A stretch of DNA of 64,000 bases from Serinus canaria (taxonomy: Eukaryota > Chordata > Aves > Passeriformes > Fringillidae). The notes below the pieces were generated by a model. That model was not told the DNA's origin. It saw only the letters and a program-made list of their open reading frames with translations, and did not search any database. The position numbers were made by a program, and so were the translations under genes. The stretch spans positions 15,292,995 to 15,356,994 of the forward strand of contig NC_066327.1 of the NCBI RefSeq assembly GCF_022539315.1. Reading direction: 5' to 3'. Each line of letters begins with the position of its first letter. Within the stretch, counting starts at the first letter, position 1. Below, piece after piece: positions 27,401 to 39,840 of this stretch.

Positions 27401-27839
27401 GAGCTTGTGTTGTAAACAAGGATCAAAAGGAGCAGCAGGCAAAGAGGAGCTGTGTGGAAAACACTGGCAGTGATCTCGGGGTGTTCACTTCCCCAAGCAC
27501 CTCCTGCTCTGCTCTCCTGGTTGGCCTGTAATTTTCAGCCACTTCTGTAAATGATGATGAATCACAGGGACAAAAACCCCAAACACTGAGAGCCTACAGT
27601 AGCATTTCCTGGTTAAATACACCTTCCAGCACCACGTGAAGTGCTGGGTTTAATGAACAGCTGCTCTTTACTTATCTTCGGAATGGATCACTTTAAATGC
27701 TGTTGGAAAGTACCTTTCACCAAACTGCCCATTAGAAGTGAACTACAAAGTGAAGGGGTTGTGTATGGGAAGCATTTCTTATCTCTGGGAGAGCAGCTCA
27801 TGGCCTGCAGAGACTTTTTTCCTTTCTTTCTTTTTTTTT
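24411..27839. other. Intergenic with simple repeats
   Basis: Non-coding DNA with T17 at 24751-24767 and a CTC microsatellite at about 26877-26899. Long overlapping frames around 26.5-27.1 kb arise from the CTC tract and have no domain. Confidence 0.5.
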
Positions 27840-28070
27840 TTTTTTCATTTAAGTAGAGGACATTTAATGACACCTTTTAAAATCCTGATAAAATTACCAT
27901 GTTTTATTTTGACTAACAATTCAAACAAGGGTCATCTGATGGCTACAGGCACAGATGTACAAATTAGATGCTTAAAGTAAGGGGTGAGATTCCCAATGAG
28001 GTATCTCATCCTGCTCCACAGTTTGACTATGAGATAATTAATGCTCTGTAATGTGGGACAACTGGAAAAG
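27840..28070. promoter_or_regulatory. Candidate conserved non-coding element, weak
   Basis: AT-rich, with GACATTTAATGACACC near 27859, CTAACAATTC near 27914 and GAGATAATTAATGC near 28030. Composition-based call only. Confidence 0.25.
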
Positions 28071-29579
28071 AGTGTGTTTGCTTATCCTTGGCATGGCTGA
28101 TCAGTCCCTGGTACTTTCAAGGGAATTCACTGAGTATTTCAAGATTTGGTGGGTCTGGATCACATTTAAGCAGGTTTTCTCTTGCTGAGCACAGCCCAGG
28201 CAGTCAGTATTTAGTTAGGAGTGGATTCTGACAGTCCATTTTTTATTGGTATTTTGCCATCATGAAATATTCCAAAGTGTTTCCCCTTTGGCTGGCTGAA
28301 GTCACCAGTGGGAGCTGCTGAGGGGGCTGAGCTGCCTTTGGGGGCTGCAGAGTTCACCCCACAGCTCCCACCCTGCTGGGAGCTGCTTCCAGGTAAGGCC
28401 TGGCTCAGGAGGGGATTTCTGCTCCAAAGCCTGAAGCACAGAGAATTCCTGGCCAAAGAGGCTGCAAAAACAACCCCTGGGGTTTTACTGGTCTGTAATG
28501 AGCACCCAGCTCTGAGGTGCTCCCCAGGTGCCTTCTGAGCAGGGCAGGGGTGTTATCAAAGCTGCTGCACCTCTCTCATCACACCACCAAGTGAAACAAG
28601 CCAGGTTTGTTGTTGTGCCTTTCATTGGAGCCATTCATTTCAGGCTCCCCAGCTGCCACAAAGGGCCCTGTCTGTATTTGCCTCTTCAGCCACCACAAAC
28701 CAAACAGATTTTTAAAAAGCAGATATTCTCCTTTCCCCAGTTGCTTCTCCGGGGCTGCTGCCATTAAAGGACCCGAGTGCAGCATTAGCCTGGCATTGTC
28801 TGTGCAATGGCACCAAAAGCAGACACAGGGGCAGACAGGAACATCCTTTCCCCCCTGCACATTCTTTTCAGGCAATAACTGCAATCCCAGTGACTCATGG
28901 ACACTTCAACCCCCATCACCAGCTCAAGGAACACAGCAACAATATCTGTTGTTGGACTTGGCAGGATCCATTAAGCTCAGAGTGATGTGTCCTATTTAGT
29001 GATGACAGCCAAATTCAATTAAGTTCCATTTGACATCTCTTTGGACGCTTTTCCAAACTTTATATGACCCTCTTGGCACTGTAAATCTCACGGAGCTGTT
29101 TTCTTCATGAGATTTTTGTTATAATTTTAGTTCTGGATGGGACTGGCTGTGAGAGTGAGCACAACCTTCCACTCCATGCACTGGCACTGCTGCCTCTGGG
29201 AGCTTTAAAGCAAGCAAGGGGAGGAAAACCTTTGGGACAGCTCTGAGAAGGGGCAGGAAAACACACATTTTTCTTCATGTTTTGGGCAAAAGATCATTTG
29301 GGGGGCAAAGGGAATGGCTGTCTTATTTTATCTGAGCTGACTTCTCATCTGCTACTTGAGCCTCTCTCGTTTTCCTCCTCACTAGGAAACAGCTTGGCTA
29401 TGGCCATTGCCTGCCTGGTGAAGTCAGGGTCAATTTTTTCCATCTGGACTGCATTAGGACTCTTCCATTTGCTCATCTCCCTCCCCCCAAAGCACTCCTG
29501 CTCCTCCCCAGCCTCCCCCCTGCTGCTGATGTGCTGCCAGGCGTGTTCTGTTTCACCCACAGCCAACAGGCAGCTCCAG
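28071..29579. other. Intergenic, nothing recognised
   Basis: Ordinary non-coding DNA. An AT-rich patch at 28995-29130 (AAATTCAATTAAG) may be constrained. Confidence 0.5.
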
Positions 29580-29840
29580 TAGGATCTCATTAATTCACAC
29601 TAATGATGGGGAATTTGGCAAATTAGTGCACTGACTTGATCCTGCCATTATTAATAGCTTTGCTGTTGACTTCAGGCAGAACCAGATTGAGCCCCTGAAT
29701 TGATAGCTCTCCTCAGACACCAGAGAGGATTATCTTTTATGCCATTTTTGTTTGGATTATTAGGGTTTGGTGTTGTGCTGGTGCATATTACAGCAAAAGC
29801 AACGAGCTCTAATTACTCTGAGGGCTCACAACAGCTTTTC
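29580..29840. promoter_or_regulatory. Candidate conserved non-coding element
   Basis: Contains CTCATTAATTCACACTAATG near 29586, ATTATTAATAGC near 29648 and CTCTAATTACTC near 29808 in a non-repetitive block. It resembles homeodomain-rich enhancer sequence. Confidence 0.3.
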
Positions 29841-32800
29841 AGCTGTTAAATGTCTGCAGAAAGTACATGAGGGCAAAGAGATGAGGTTTTCTTCACATGC
29901 AGTAGAATGAGGAACTTGCACACTGAGAGCCCTGAGTGTCTGCCTGGCCATCAAAAGGTTCAGCCCAGCAAGGACTGAGCTGGTGGGACTCTGCCAGAGA
30001 TTTCCATGGGACTGGGCTGAACCCTTTAATCTTTTTGTGCTTGAGCTGCCTTCTGGAAAAAGAAGATATTCTTTCCTTTCTGCTGCATCTATCTCTGTCA
30101 CTTGGCTGATAAAGCCTTAAGGTCTAGTCCAGCAGAGCTCTGTTTGGGGTGGGAGGATGCTCTCTGAGAAATAACAGAGAAATCAGAGACCCACTGGTCA
30201 TTTCTAGAATTTCTTCTGTCTTTTTTCCATAAAGCACAGTGACATCAGCCCAGAGAATTCCACATCAGGAATGTTTGACCTCCTGTGCCATTTTAGCAGC
30301 CCCCAGTGGCTCCATGCTCTTGTGCCAGCAACAAGAAAATCTCAGCAGCACCAGCTGAAGGCCTGGAGGAGTGAAAACCCCTTTGCCTTTCTCAAGGTTC
30401 ATGTATTTCAATTGACAAAGAGCAAAGCAAATGTACACACACACAGAGATCTGTTCTCTTCCCAACACCAAAGAACAACTGGAGTCTCCCTTTGGTGCTT
30501 TCCCTCCTGGAGGCAATGCTGAATTGACTTTTGGTGCCCTCCCCAGCCTGCAGCAGGGAGCCAGCCCGTGAGCTGCAGCAGCTCAGGCACAGCCACTCCC
30601 TGTTTCCTGCCAAATTTTGGGAGCTGGGCAGGGCAACAGGTCTCCCAGCAGCTCCATCCCCCCAGCCTGGGCACTCCCAGGGCACAGGGGAGGGCAGGGT
30701 GAGACCAAGAGCACGCTGGAAATGAATCCAGTGCTTCTGCCTCTCCCTGGGAATGGATTTTCTGTCCTAGGCTTGAGCAGCTCATGGGAATTTGGATCCA
30801 CCTTGCTGTTATTCCCAAGATGGGGAAGAACCCTCTGGTCCCTCAGGCAGGCTGCTGAGCAGTGAGATCCCCAGAGCCTGGAGGAATACAGGAGCCTCAT
30901 TGCAGGGATCTGTCCTGCTGCAGAGCAGAGAACATGCTGCCAGCTCCCAGAATTCAATTACACCCCTTCAAGAGAGTGCATTGGGATTTCTAAGCACATG
31001 TTTTTTTCCTCTATGACAACACCAGCACGTGGTGCTTCCCAGTAGCTGCTCTTTATGTTCTGGCTGCTCTGGACAGACCAAATCCTGCTGGGAAACAGCT
31101 TTATGGATGGCTTCTTCTCTCCTGAAACGTGCAGAATCTCCCAGTCAGAGGACATGGCACATAAACCCAGCACTCTGCAGGTATTGTGCTCTCACAGTTC
31201 CCACTTTAGGGTCAAAATGAGAGGGAGGACTGGGCCTTCCCTCATCACACACAAACCTGTGTGAAGTCCACGTTACAATGGACCAAAAGTGCTGGAATAC
31301 CTTCAGGATTTCTCCTCTGTGTGTTGCTATGGGAAATGGGCAATGAGTTGATAATGCTTCTTATTATCACATGCAAAATAAAAGCTTTTTTCTTCTTAAC
31401 CCCTAATCACGTGTGTGTGTGTCACATCCAGCCTAACAGTGACAAACACACACAAAACTGTGTGAAGTCCAGGTTACAATGGACCAAAACTGCTGTAATC
31501 TGTTCAGGATTTCTCATCTGTGTGCCCTGGAGGACAGAAATTAGGGATAAATTGTCTGGTTCAGGAATTGAGGGGAATTTTATGTTCAAATTCATGGGTG
31601 ACTCCCCTTCACATTGTGCAACTTGACCTTTGGCCATTGTTACTCCTCCACAAACTTGTTCCCACTCCAATTCCTGCATGTCTTGGTGGGGCCAGCCCTT
31701 GGCTCACTCCATGTGGCACTTCCATCTCTCTCCTCCCATGCATTTTCTACATTTGCAATGCTCTTAGATGGTTTCAGTCTTGCCTACAACAGATTTTCAT
31801 GGCATTCCCTGTTTGCACCCCTTCTCCTTCCCTTTCCTCACTCACCTCAATGAGCAGAAAGTCTTAAACTAAGGAAAATGGGGAAAAAAGGATCAGCCAG
31901 AAGGGATAACTGGAGTATATGTAGGCAGCTGGAAGGAATCCAGTCAGATTTGTTTTCCCTTGTTCTATTTTTCCTAAATTTTCCTTCTGTTTATGCCCAG
32001 TTTGGCTGTGCCTGGTGCTAAAGGGAGGTGCCATTCCATGAGATTCTTCAGCTCTTGAACACCTGTGGCTGGTGAAATCCTTCCTCAGGCTTCAGAGTTA
32101 ACAGTGCAATGACGTGGAATGAAAAACTTCTCTCTCCCCAGGGCACTGTAAGACCTAAGTTTTGTCCAGCTCACAAAATCTCTTGTGTTGGGAAGCCTTT
32201 TCAATGACAACAAACCCATTTATTTTAATAAATGACAGCTCAGATTCTGACACAGCCCTGAGCTGGCAACGTGGCTGATTCCAAACTGGCCCAGTTGGAC
32301 TTGGCATCAGCAGGGAGGAAATGTCTCATTGCACACTGGGCTTGCCAGGGAAAGCCTCATTGCTCTTGGAGCAGTGGAGGATGATTCTCTCTGGATTAGG
32401 AAGTCAAATGGCTCCCAGGGAAGGGTCTGTTTGCCCAGTACCATCCCCCTTCCCACTGGCTTCCTCTGCCTGAACGTGGAATTGTGGCAGCACATCCCAG
32501 CCTCAGAAGTGAGGGTGCCATGCAGCATCCAGCTGGATAGTGGTTGTGACAAATGGGAATGAATGGATCTGGACTGAGAGTCCCAGGCAAAGCTATCAGC
32601 TTGAGATTCAGAGTTTAAATAAAACTGTTTCACTTGTTCCTTTAGCTATTTGGCTACTTAAAAAAATATCTAGAGCCTGCTTTGAGACTGAGCAAAGATT
32701 CTGGAGGATTTTCTTTACTCTTTCCTGGCTACTTGAGAGGATTTGGATCAAACTGTTAAAAATACAACGTGGCTTTCCACTCAGAAAAACAGAGCACACA

Positions 32801-34169
32801 GAGCAATGAGGGCAAAACTCTGTTGTACAAACTCATGGACCACTCATCCCCCAAGCTGCTGGGCCTGGACCCAGCCTCAGGCTTCCTCCAAAGACCCTGA
32901 GAGGTGTTTTTGCTGTTGCTGCCATGGGTGATGGCCTCCCACAGCATGGGAACTGCCCCAAAAACTCTGCCAGTGCCTAAATCCTCCCCTCTGATGCTCT
33001 CCTGCTCCCCAAGTCACAGGGCAGACTGGACCAGAAAATGGCAAAGATGATAAATGCACCCAACAAGAATTCCTCAAGCACAAACCACGTTGCTTTTGGT
33101 CCTTGTGTCTCGGAGCTGCTGGTCTGGGAGCCAAGGTGAAAGCTGCTGGGGTATTTGGGATGTCCTGCTCACTCCCATAGAGCTTCTCTGGTGTTTCCTA
33201 AGAGCTGAGCTCTGGTTACAGCCTTAGCAGGGATTGAACAGGATCTGTCTCCCTGCTATCCAGCAGTCTATTTTCAGGAAAATCACAGCAACCTGATTAT
33301 TTCTGAGACCTCTGCCCCCTTGTCAATTTTGATTGGAGTTGGCCCAGGAGTTCAAAAGGCTGTAACAGTTTGATCATATAATCCTGGCTTCCTTAGGAAA
33401 CCCAGCTAAGGAACAAACAAACACAAGTCCTTACAGAAATACTCCCTTGGCAGTTGAGGAGTTTTTTTAATCAACACCTTGACTTCTATGAAGACTTTTA
33501 CCTTCACTTCCCACCAAGATTGTCTTACAGAGCAGCCACCAAACGTGGCTCTGGAGTGGCACCGTTGCTGCATTAGGGACAGGCTGGATCCCAGTGGATC
33601 CCAGTGGATCCCAGTGTCCTGCCAGCAGCCCCCAGAGCAGGGGATGAGTTTTGCTGAGCCAGCAGACAGGTTCAGCTGCAGCAAAGCTCAGAGCTGAGTT
33701 CCCAGTGCACAGGATGTGCAGAGGGAGAGGAATTCCCCAGGTGGACAATTCCCCCTGGGCTGCTGGCCCAGCTCAGATCCTGCCCAGAGCTGCTGTGTTG
33801 GGTGCTGCAGTGGCTCCAGCTCCACCTCTGGGCTCCTGGGACTGGGGGATGAAACACCAGCTCACCCTGGGCCCTGCTGGGCTCCTGCCCAGCTTGGTGG
33901 GGTTGGTTCCCCCCAGGAGTGCAGAGAGCCCTGAGACACCAAGGGCCCCCAAAACCCAAAATCTTTGGCACATGCCCTGGGTGCAGCAGGAGTGCAGAGC
34001 AAGGGCACCGTGCCCAGATCCCTCCAGGCTGGCCACCAGCTCCTCCTCCCTCTGTGCCCCTTTCCATGAGCACTGACAGCAGATCTGCTGCAGGGCTGAC
34101 TCCACAACCAAACCCCAATCAAAGGCAGCAGCTGCTGGTGCAGAAATCATGGACAAGAGCATCCCCGCA
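29841..34169. other. Intergenic with short direct repeats
   Basis: Four kilobases of non-coding DNA. It holds the 201-bp-offset duplication at 31.25-31.53 kb and a threefold GGATCCCAGT repeat at 33586-33615. No gene is recognised. Large overlapping frames at 30.4-31.0 and 33.6-34.2 kb lack domains. Confidence 0.5.
31246..31535. repeat. Diverged duplication, about 80 bp, 201-bp offset
   Basis: The segment at about 31250-31335 (CTGTGTGAAGTCCA, TTACAATGGACCAAAA, TTCAGGATTTCTC, CTGTGTG) recurs at about 31451-31536 with a few substitutions. The units are separated by unrelated sequence ending in a GTGTGTGTGT run. This looks like local segmental duplication. Confidence 0.85.
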
Positions 34170-35130
34170 TGATCTAAAGTAACATACTTTGGTATTAATT
34201 GTGAACTGTTTTTTCATCTCCCACTTTCAGAGAAGTTCTTAAAAAACAAACAAACAAAAAAAACTAACTTAAAAAAAAAAAAAAAAAGAGTTGCAAATAT
34301 GCCAAAAGCGATTATTTATGCTCGTTCAGCGTTATTTGATCTCGGCCAATTACTACCGTGTTCCGAACAAGAAGCTGCAAAAGGAAATCTTCTCTCTCTC
34401 TTTTTTTTTCTTTCTTTTTTTTTTTTTTTTTTTAATGAAATCGGGACTAACATTTCCTCGTTCAGAAACGGTGACGCCTCACTCCGTTAGCCTGGGGATT
34501 TCAACAGCAGACACGGATTTGAGAGGAAAGCCGAGGGAAAGGACGGGAAAAGAGGGGACCCGTCCGGGAGGGAGGGGACACAGGGCGGGTGCGGCAGATC
34601 CTGGATTTTCCTTGGTCAAAAATCAGAGAATAAGTGATCGGAATGGCCTCGAGAAAGGCAGAGCCCGCATCAGTCCTTTGCAAAGGGAATGAGATCTCTT
34701 TTTTATCTTTTCTTCCTTTCTTCTTCCTTTCTTTTCTTTCCTTAAACATAGCTTTTCCCTCCGTGAGAGGTGTACGTTTAATTATAAAAGGGCCTTTTTC
34801 TGTTGTAATCTCTTTCCAGCTCAATTCCTTTGCTGGATAAATCCCTTAAACGTGTTGTCATTCCTTATTTATTGATTGCAGGTATTTGGGGTTTAATTGA
34901 GCAAGTCGGTCGTGGCCCAGGGCAGGAGTGGCGCTACATGAGCAATTAAATCTGATTAGCCCGAGCCCTTTAAGCCCCAGCTGGGTGATTGATAACCGAG
35001 ACCAACATTCTTCAATTGACTCGCTACATCAAAAAGGAGAAAGGCTTAGAGGAGAAACGCATGGGTCCAACATGAAAAATAGCAAAGGAGACGAGCAGAT
35101 TAGATTTGCAAAGGAGCTGAGCTAACGGCG
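34170..35130. promoter_or_regulatory. Candidate downstream enhancer block
   Basis: Strong regulatory-looking block about 6-7 kb beyond the MSX2 3' end. A PBX-HOX type TGATTGAT lies at 34986-34993, CAATTA at 34943-34948 and CAATTG at 35013-35018. CpGs are kept in AT-rich DNA (GCGATTATTTATGCTCG near 34308, AAACGTG near 34848). Within it, T19 at 34415-34433 and a polypyrimidine tract at 34687-34745 are simple sequence. No domain appears in any frame. Confidence 0.42.
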
Positions 35131-36289
35131 AGGGGAGTGGGGAGAACAGTCCTGCTCAGCCCATAAAAGAAATCCCTACGGGTCTCCTCCTCTAAACTCA
35201 GCCGAGGCTGGTTTTTTTTAAATTTTGTTTTGTTTTTGTGTTTTAAGCGGCTGAAGGGACCCGAGCTGGAGCGAGGATGGCTGAAGGCGGCGGAGCTCGG
35301 ACTTTAGCAGCGCTCAGCCCTCGGAGCGCGGCTCCATCCATAAAGCTGTCGTCTGTTTGTTAGGGTGTTTGTCTGCTCCGTCATTACGCTTTTTGCCCGG
35401 TAGTTTAAGAAAATAAACTGGCGGGGAGAACAGGAGCGAGTAACCCCCATCCATCAAGCTGATGGATGTCCGTGGCTGCCCTGGGAAGGGGACGGGACAA
35501 GCGCGGGGACAGCCACGGCAGCGTCCCCGAGCACCGGGGGCAGCCCCGTGCCCAGTGCGAGATCTGGGGGCCAGGGATGCCCCGAGGTCCCGCTCAGCGC
35601 TGATGCTCCGGGAAGAGCTCACGGATCAGCCGTGCGGAGTTTTCGGGAGCGGCACCGCCGGGTCACACATCCCCTGGCACACAAGCCCTTGTGACACATC
35701 CCAGTGGCACACATGCCCCTGGCACACATCCCCCGGTCCCCGGGGAGTTTTTCTGCCCGAGTCTGGAGAAGGCAAGGGGGTGCGGGGTCGCTCCAGCTCC
35801 GCCGTGCCAGCCCCGAGATTCCCGGCCGCGCCAATCCCAGGAGTCCCGGCTGTGCCAGCCCCGAGGATCCGGCCATGCCAGCCCCGAGAATCCGGCCATG
35901 CCAGCCCCGAGAATCCGGCCGTGCCAGCCCCGGGGGTCCGGCCGTGCCAGCCCCGGGGGTCCCGGCCGTGCCCGTCCCACCGTGCCAGCCCCGGGGGTCC
36001 CGCTCCGGCAGCGCCCGCCTCAGCTTGAATGGCAGCGGAGGGGGAAAGAAATCAAAGCCAGGGCAGGGGGAAGTTCGGGAAGCTCGGGGATGCCCGGGGG
36101 AAGCGGCCCGGGCCGGGCTCGGGGCAGGGGGTGCCACCCCCGCCGGGCACCGCGGGGCCGGGGCGGCTCCCGGGGCGCTCCCCTCCCTCTGCCGACTTTT
36201 GCCTCGGATCAAAACAGCCTTGAAAGCCCCAGAAATCACCGGGGAGGGGAGGAGGAACGTCAGCAGGAGCTGGACTTCTAAAAACCGTT
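35131..36289. other. GC- and CpG-rich spacer
   Basis: CpG-dense stretch, densest from 35260 to 36200. It contains a GGCACACAT-type imperfect repeat at about 35663-35735 and the minisatellite at 35800-36005. It may be a CpG island, but no exon or splice-bounded frame is recognised; the long frames come from the repeats. Confidence 0.5.
35800..36005. repeat. GC-rich minisatellite, 23-24 bp unit
   Basis: About seven tandem variants of a unit built on GTGCCAGCCCCGAGAATCC or GTGCCAGCCCCGGGGGTCC. The period is 23 bp in the clean centre and drifts to 24. The repeat keeps frames open on both strands and explains the proline/arginine-rich hypothetical peptides here. Confidence 0.9.
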
Positions 36290-37600
36290 CCGCCCCATAG
36301 GCTTTAATATTAAAAACCCCCTAGGAGCCTCAGACACTGTATTAATTAGTGCAACCACCCATGAAAAGTTGGGTTTGGAACAGCATTCTTTGCCCTGTGT
36401 GAAACAGCAACCCTAATAAACAATTGTTAACTTGGCCTATTGCCTCTGGTAAATTACACAGCATTAAAAAATAATGCTTTTCATATTAGGCAGTAATTAA
36501 AGGTTGGGACAGCTTTAAAACAAGAGGGGGAGGGGGGGAATCAAAGAAAATATAAAAATGTTCTTTCAAGAGTTATGGGAGGCTAATAAAGTATGTCTGT
36601 TATAGTGCACCACTTTGCCCCCAGCTACAGCCAAACTGGAGCCACTGCAATTGCCTCTCAATAAGATAATGATATTCCTTTCTCTGCTATTAAAAGGCTC
36701 CCAGTGCAAACTTAAAATGATTTATTTAATTTAAGAAATTATGAGGTGTAACTTCAAAGCGTAAGCCGTTAGTAATGGAAAACACCAGGTTGTTTAAAAT
36801 TATAATAATAATTGTTTGGAATACAGTGACATCAAAGTGCTTTCATCACCAAATAAAATATAGCACAGACCCCCAAATCCAGTGGAGTTTATTGAGTAGA
36901 CATTTTTTGGTGTGTTTTTATTATTTCCTTATCAAGAGACATTATTTTAGCAGCTCCTTTTCTCAGCTTTGATGTTTTGACAGTCTTAAATTAATTTTAT
37001 TGCATTTTTTTGGCTCGGAGATGGGAGATTATTCTGACTGCTTATTTTTCATTATGACTTTTTTGTTTTCAAGAACCGGTTTGTTATTTAACACAGCACC
37101 TTGATAAGCGCAGTCGAAATGAATTGGCCATTACAGGTCATTAAAAAGCAAAGAATTCTGTTTTCAAGCAATCCATTACACGTCTGGGAAAATATTCCTA
37201 CTTAAAACAAACTTTTGAGTTGAACGCTGGCATAATCAGTTTAATAAAACGGGTAGCGCATACTTTTAAGGAACGTGGGGTTTTTTCTCTTTACGAGATT
37301 CTTGCTTATTCAAAACACAGCAATCTAAGAAATACATATACAAAACATTTTGCCAAAAAAAAAAGAGAGACCTGCCTTTGCAGCAAGAACATCACAGAAT
37401 GTTTTTAATTTCCTTGAACAGCGTTGTAAAACCTTAATCGCGCATACATTGCTCGAGACTTTTTCTTCCCAAGCAAAGCAGAATTATTCCAATCCCCTTT
37501 AAAAATGGTAGCATTTTAAAATATACTGCAGTTGCAGCTTTATAGACCGGTCTTTCCACTAAAACAGCAGGGACAGAATTGCTCGGGTGTTAAAAGACTG
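36290..37600. promoter_or_regulatory. Candidate downstream enhancer cluster
   Basis: About 1.3 kb of AT-rich, non-repetitive DNA sharply bounded by GC-rich flanks, 3.5-4.8 kb beyond the probable MSX2 poly(A) site. It holds TTAATTAG at 36342-36349, CAATTG at 36421-36426, TAATTA at 36494-36499 and many other AT-rich homeodomain-like words. No simple repeat or open frame explains it. This is among the best candidates here for an ancient conserved MSX2 element, though that is unproven. Confidence 0.45.
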
Positions 37601-38641
37601 AAATATAATGGATGGAAAGATTTTTATTCCTTGCGTGCAACCAGTTGGGAGCTGCGGGTAGCACCCGCCAAAAGCCTCGTGGATTACGGTGGGAAACACA
37701 CAGCGAGGGGCTCGGGGAGCCAAACACAAACCAAAATAAAAAAGCTCAACAACATCAACAACAAAAGACCCCAAATTTCCCCTCTGCCTTTCCCCGCGGC
37801 AGCGAAAAGGAGCGTGAGCCGTGGAGCGGCTCATCCTGAGATGAGCTGTGCAGTTTCCCTGAGATCCCTCATGCTTTTCACTGGAAAAATATGCCCCCTC
37901 TGCTCTGGAATGGAAAAAGGCAAAAGAAAAAAAAAATTAAAAAGATTGGGATAACCTCTTTGTTTTTATTTTGCGAGAGAGGCTTCCTACGCCAGGAATG
38001 TGGGCGCTGCCGAAAGTAGGTTAACTTCCAAAAGTGACCCCCGGAAAAGGCATTTTGGAGTCTCCGAGGCTGGCAGTGAGCGTAGGAACGGGAGGGACAC
38101 GGTCACACTGCCGGAATGCTGGGCGTCATTTGTTTGGGGAGAATTTTGTGTGTGTGTGTGTGTGTTTAATGTTTTTTTTTTTTTTTAATAAAGACATCCA
38201 TTAGTTTTTGGGCATACTAAACTAAAATAGAGAGGGGAAGTATACTTTAGAGAAAGCAAAATGCTCCCTTGTCTCCCAGAGCAGCCCCGAGAGGGGTGGG
38301 AGTGGATCCCCCGCGGTTGTTCCGCGCAGCCAGGGCAGAGTGCGTGCCTTGGAGCCCCTTCCGAAGGCGCAGGGCCCTAGAGGTTGGCTCCTTCTGCTCT
38401 TTCTTCCTCATCCATCCCCTCCGAGGGCTCTCCTCCTCCTGCAGTGCACGTCCAGCATTCACCCCAAAATCCTGCCGAGCCCCAGGTGTGCGCGAACGGG
38501 ACATTGGGGTGCTCGTGTGAGAGGCACGGACGGTGTGGGGATGTGCAGAATCCAGCTGCACGCTCCCGAGATTTGGGGGTGCGTGTGAACCCCCGGGGCG
38601 ATGGAACCAAGGGCTCGGGACAGGGCTGGGAGCCGGGACGC

Positions 38642-38674
<33 letters not shown>

Positions 38675-38929
38675 GGGCTCCGCTCGCTGCCCGGCTCTAC
38701 CCGGTCTGGAGGGGACCTGAGCCCCCGGGTGGGCTCCGCGGGGCAGGTGGCGGCAGCATCCCCGGCCCCATCCTCATCCTCATCCTCATCCCCATTCCCA
38801 TCGTCACCCCCATCCCCTTGGCTCGGGGCTCTCTGGGTGCCCGCAGCACAGAGGATTCCCCGCTGTCCCGGGCACGCCGCTGCAGCCAGCCCAGTTTTGC
38901 TCGTTCTCCATAAAACGCAGGAATTCCGG
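37601..38929. other. Spacer with microsatellites and CpG-rich patch
   Basis: Mixed DNA with (TG)9 at 38147-38164, a CpG-rich patch from about 38270 to 38900, (CTG)10 at 38644-38673 and a degenerate CATCCT repeat at 38768-38818. Frames through these tracts give low-complexity peptides and are not called as genes. Confidence 0.5.
38644..38673. repeat. (CTG)10 trinucleotide repeat
   Basis: Ten perfect CTG units in GC-rich DNA. It lies outside any supported exon, so the poly-Leu, poly-Cys and poly-Gln tracts in translated frames are not meaningful. Confidence 0.95.
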
Positions 38930-39840
38930 GCTTTGACAAGGCGACGTGACAACATGAAATGCAGGCTCGGAGCGCCCGTGGCTTTAGGTAATGAACGCCT
39001 GGCCGGAGCGAGGCAGAAAAGCCCAATCCCAAATGTTTATGTCAACAAATCCATCGCCGGTGACTGAAGGTGTGCCCGGCTGGCCTGAGCCGCCGCTCAG
39101 CAAGTCCGGATTTTAAGGATCGGGATAATTTATCGCGTTGTTTTTAATGTTTATTATTTATTGCTCTAATTATTTTTCACTTTCTATTGGGAATTTAAAA
39201 TATATAGATGTACCTGGAACATGTGCCAACTCCTTTCAGTCTCACTCAACTTCTAATCATCGCATCTGCTTTGTGTCAGAAAATACTTTGGGAACAATTT
39301 AACTTTGCATTAAAATAACTAATTAAAGCCACACCTCCCCAGCCTCTTGCGAAAGTGGGGGAGGAATTTCAGTGAGTGCATCGCTTTTAATGATAGCATT
39401 CTGATTTCCCTGCCTCGCTGTAATTTATTCAGTTACAGATCTGCCTGCGGGGCAGCTCCCATTAGGACGATGATGAAGTCTCATGAGTAAAGCTTGACAC
39501 CTCCCTCCTAATAAAATATAATACTCAATTAACTCGGCCTTTCTGAAGGCTTTAATTGGAACAAGTTAATAATGGGCGCAGGGTGAATTGTCATGCCATC
39601 CGCAGGCTCCGAGAAGGTGTCACGGATCCCTCCTGCCTTTCCCATAGCTGAGGTTGTAACCGAGATTTGGAAGCTTTTCCTTCAACACTCTTGTGTGCCG
39701 CAATAAATCTGTATCCATTTAGGGATCTAGCATAACACACGCAAAGCTCCCGCGCTCAAAGAATTTCCAGCAAAAAGATTTAGCTGTAATCCCTGACACA
39801 GCTGATTTATACCGAAGGTTCAAAAACACCGCTGGTTTAT
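38930..39840. promoter_or_regulatory. Candidate proximal downstream enhancer
   Basis: AT-rich, non-repetitive block 1.3-2.2 kb beyond the MSX2 3' end. Sites include TAATTA at 39320-39325, CAATTA at 39526-39531 and TAATTG at 39553-39558. The last two are the MSX/DLX-type core in opposite orientations 21 bp apart. Autoregulation or DLX input is conceivable, but that is inference. Confidence 0.45.
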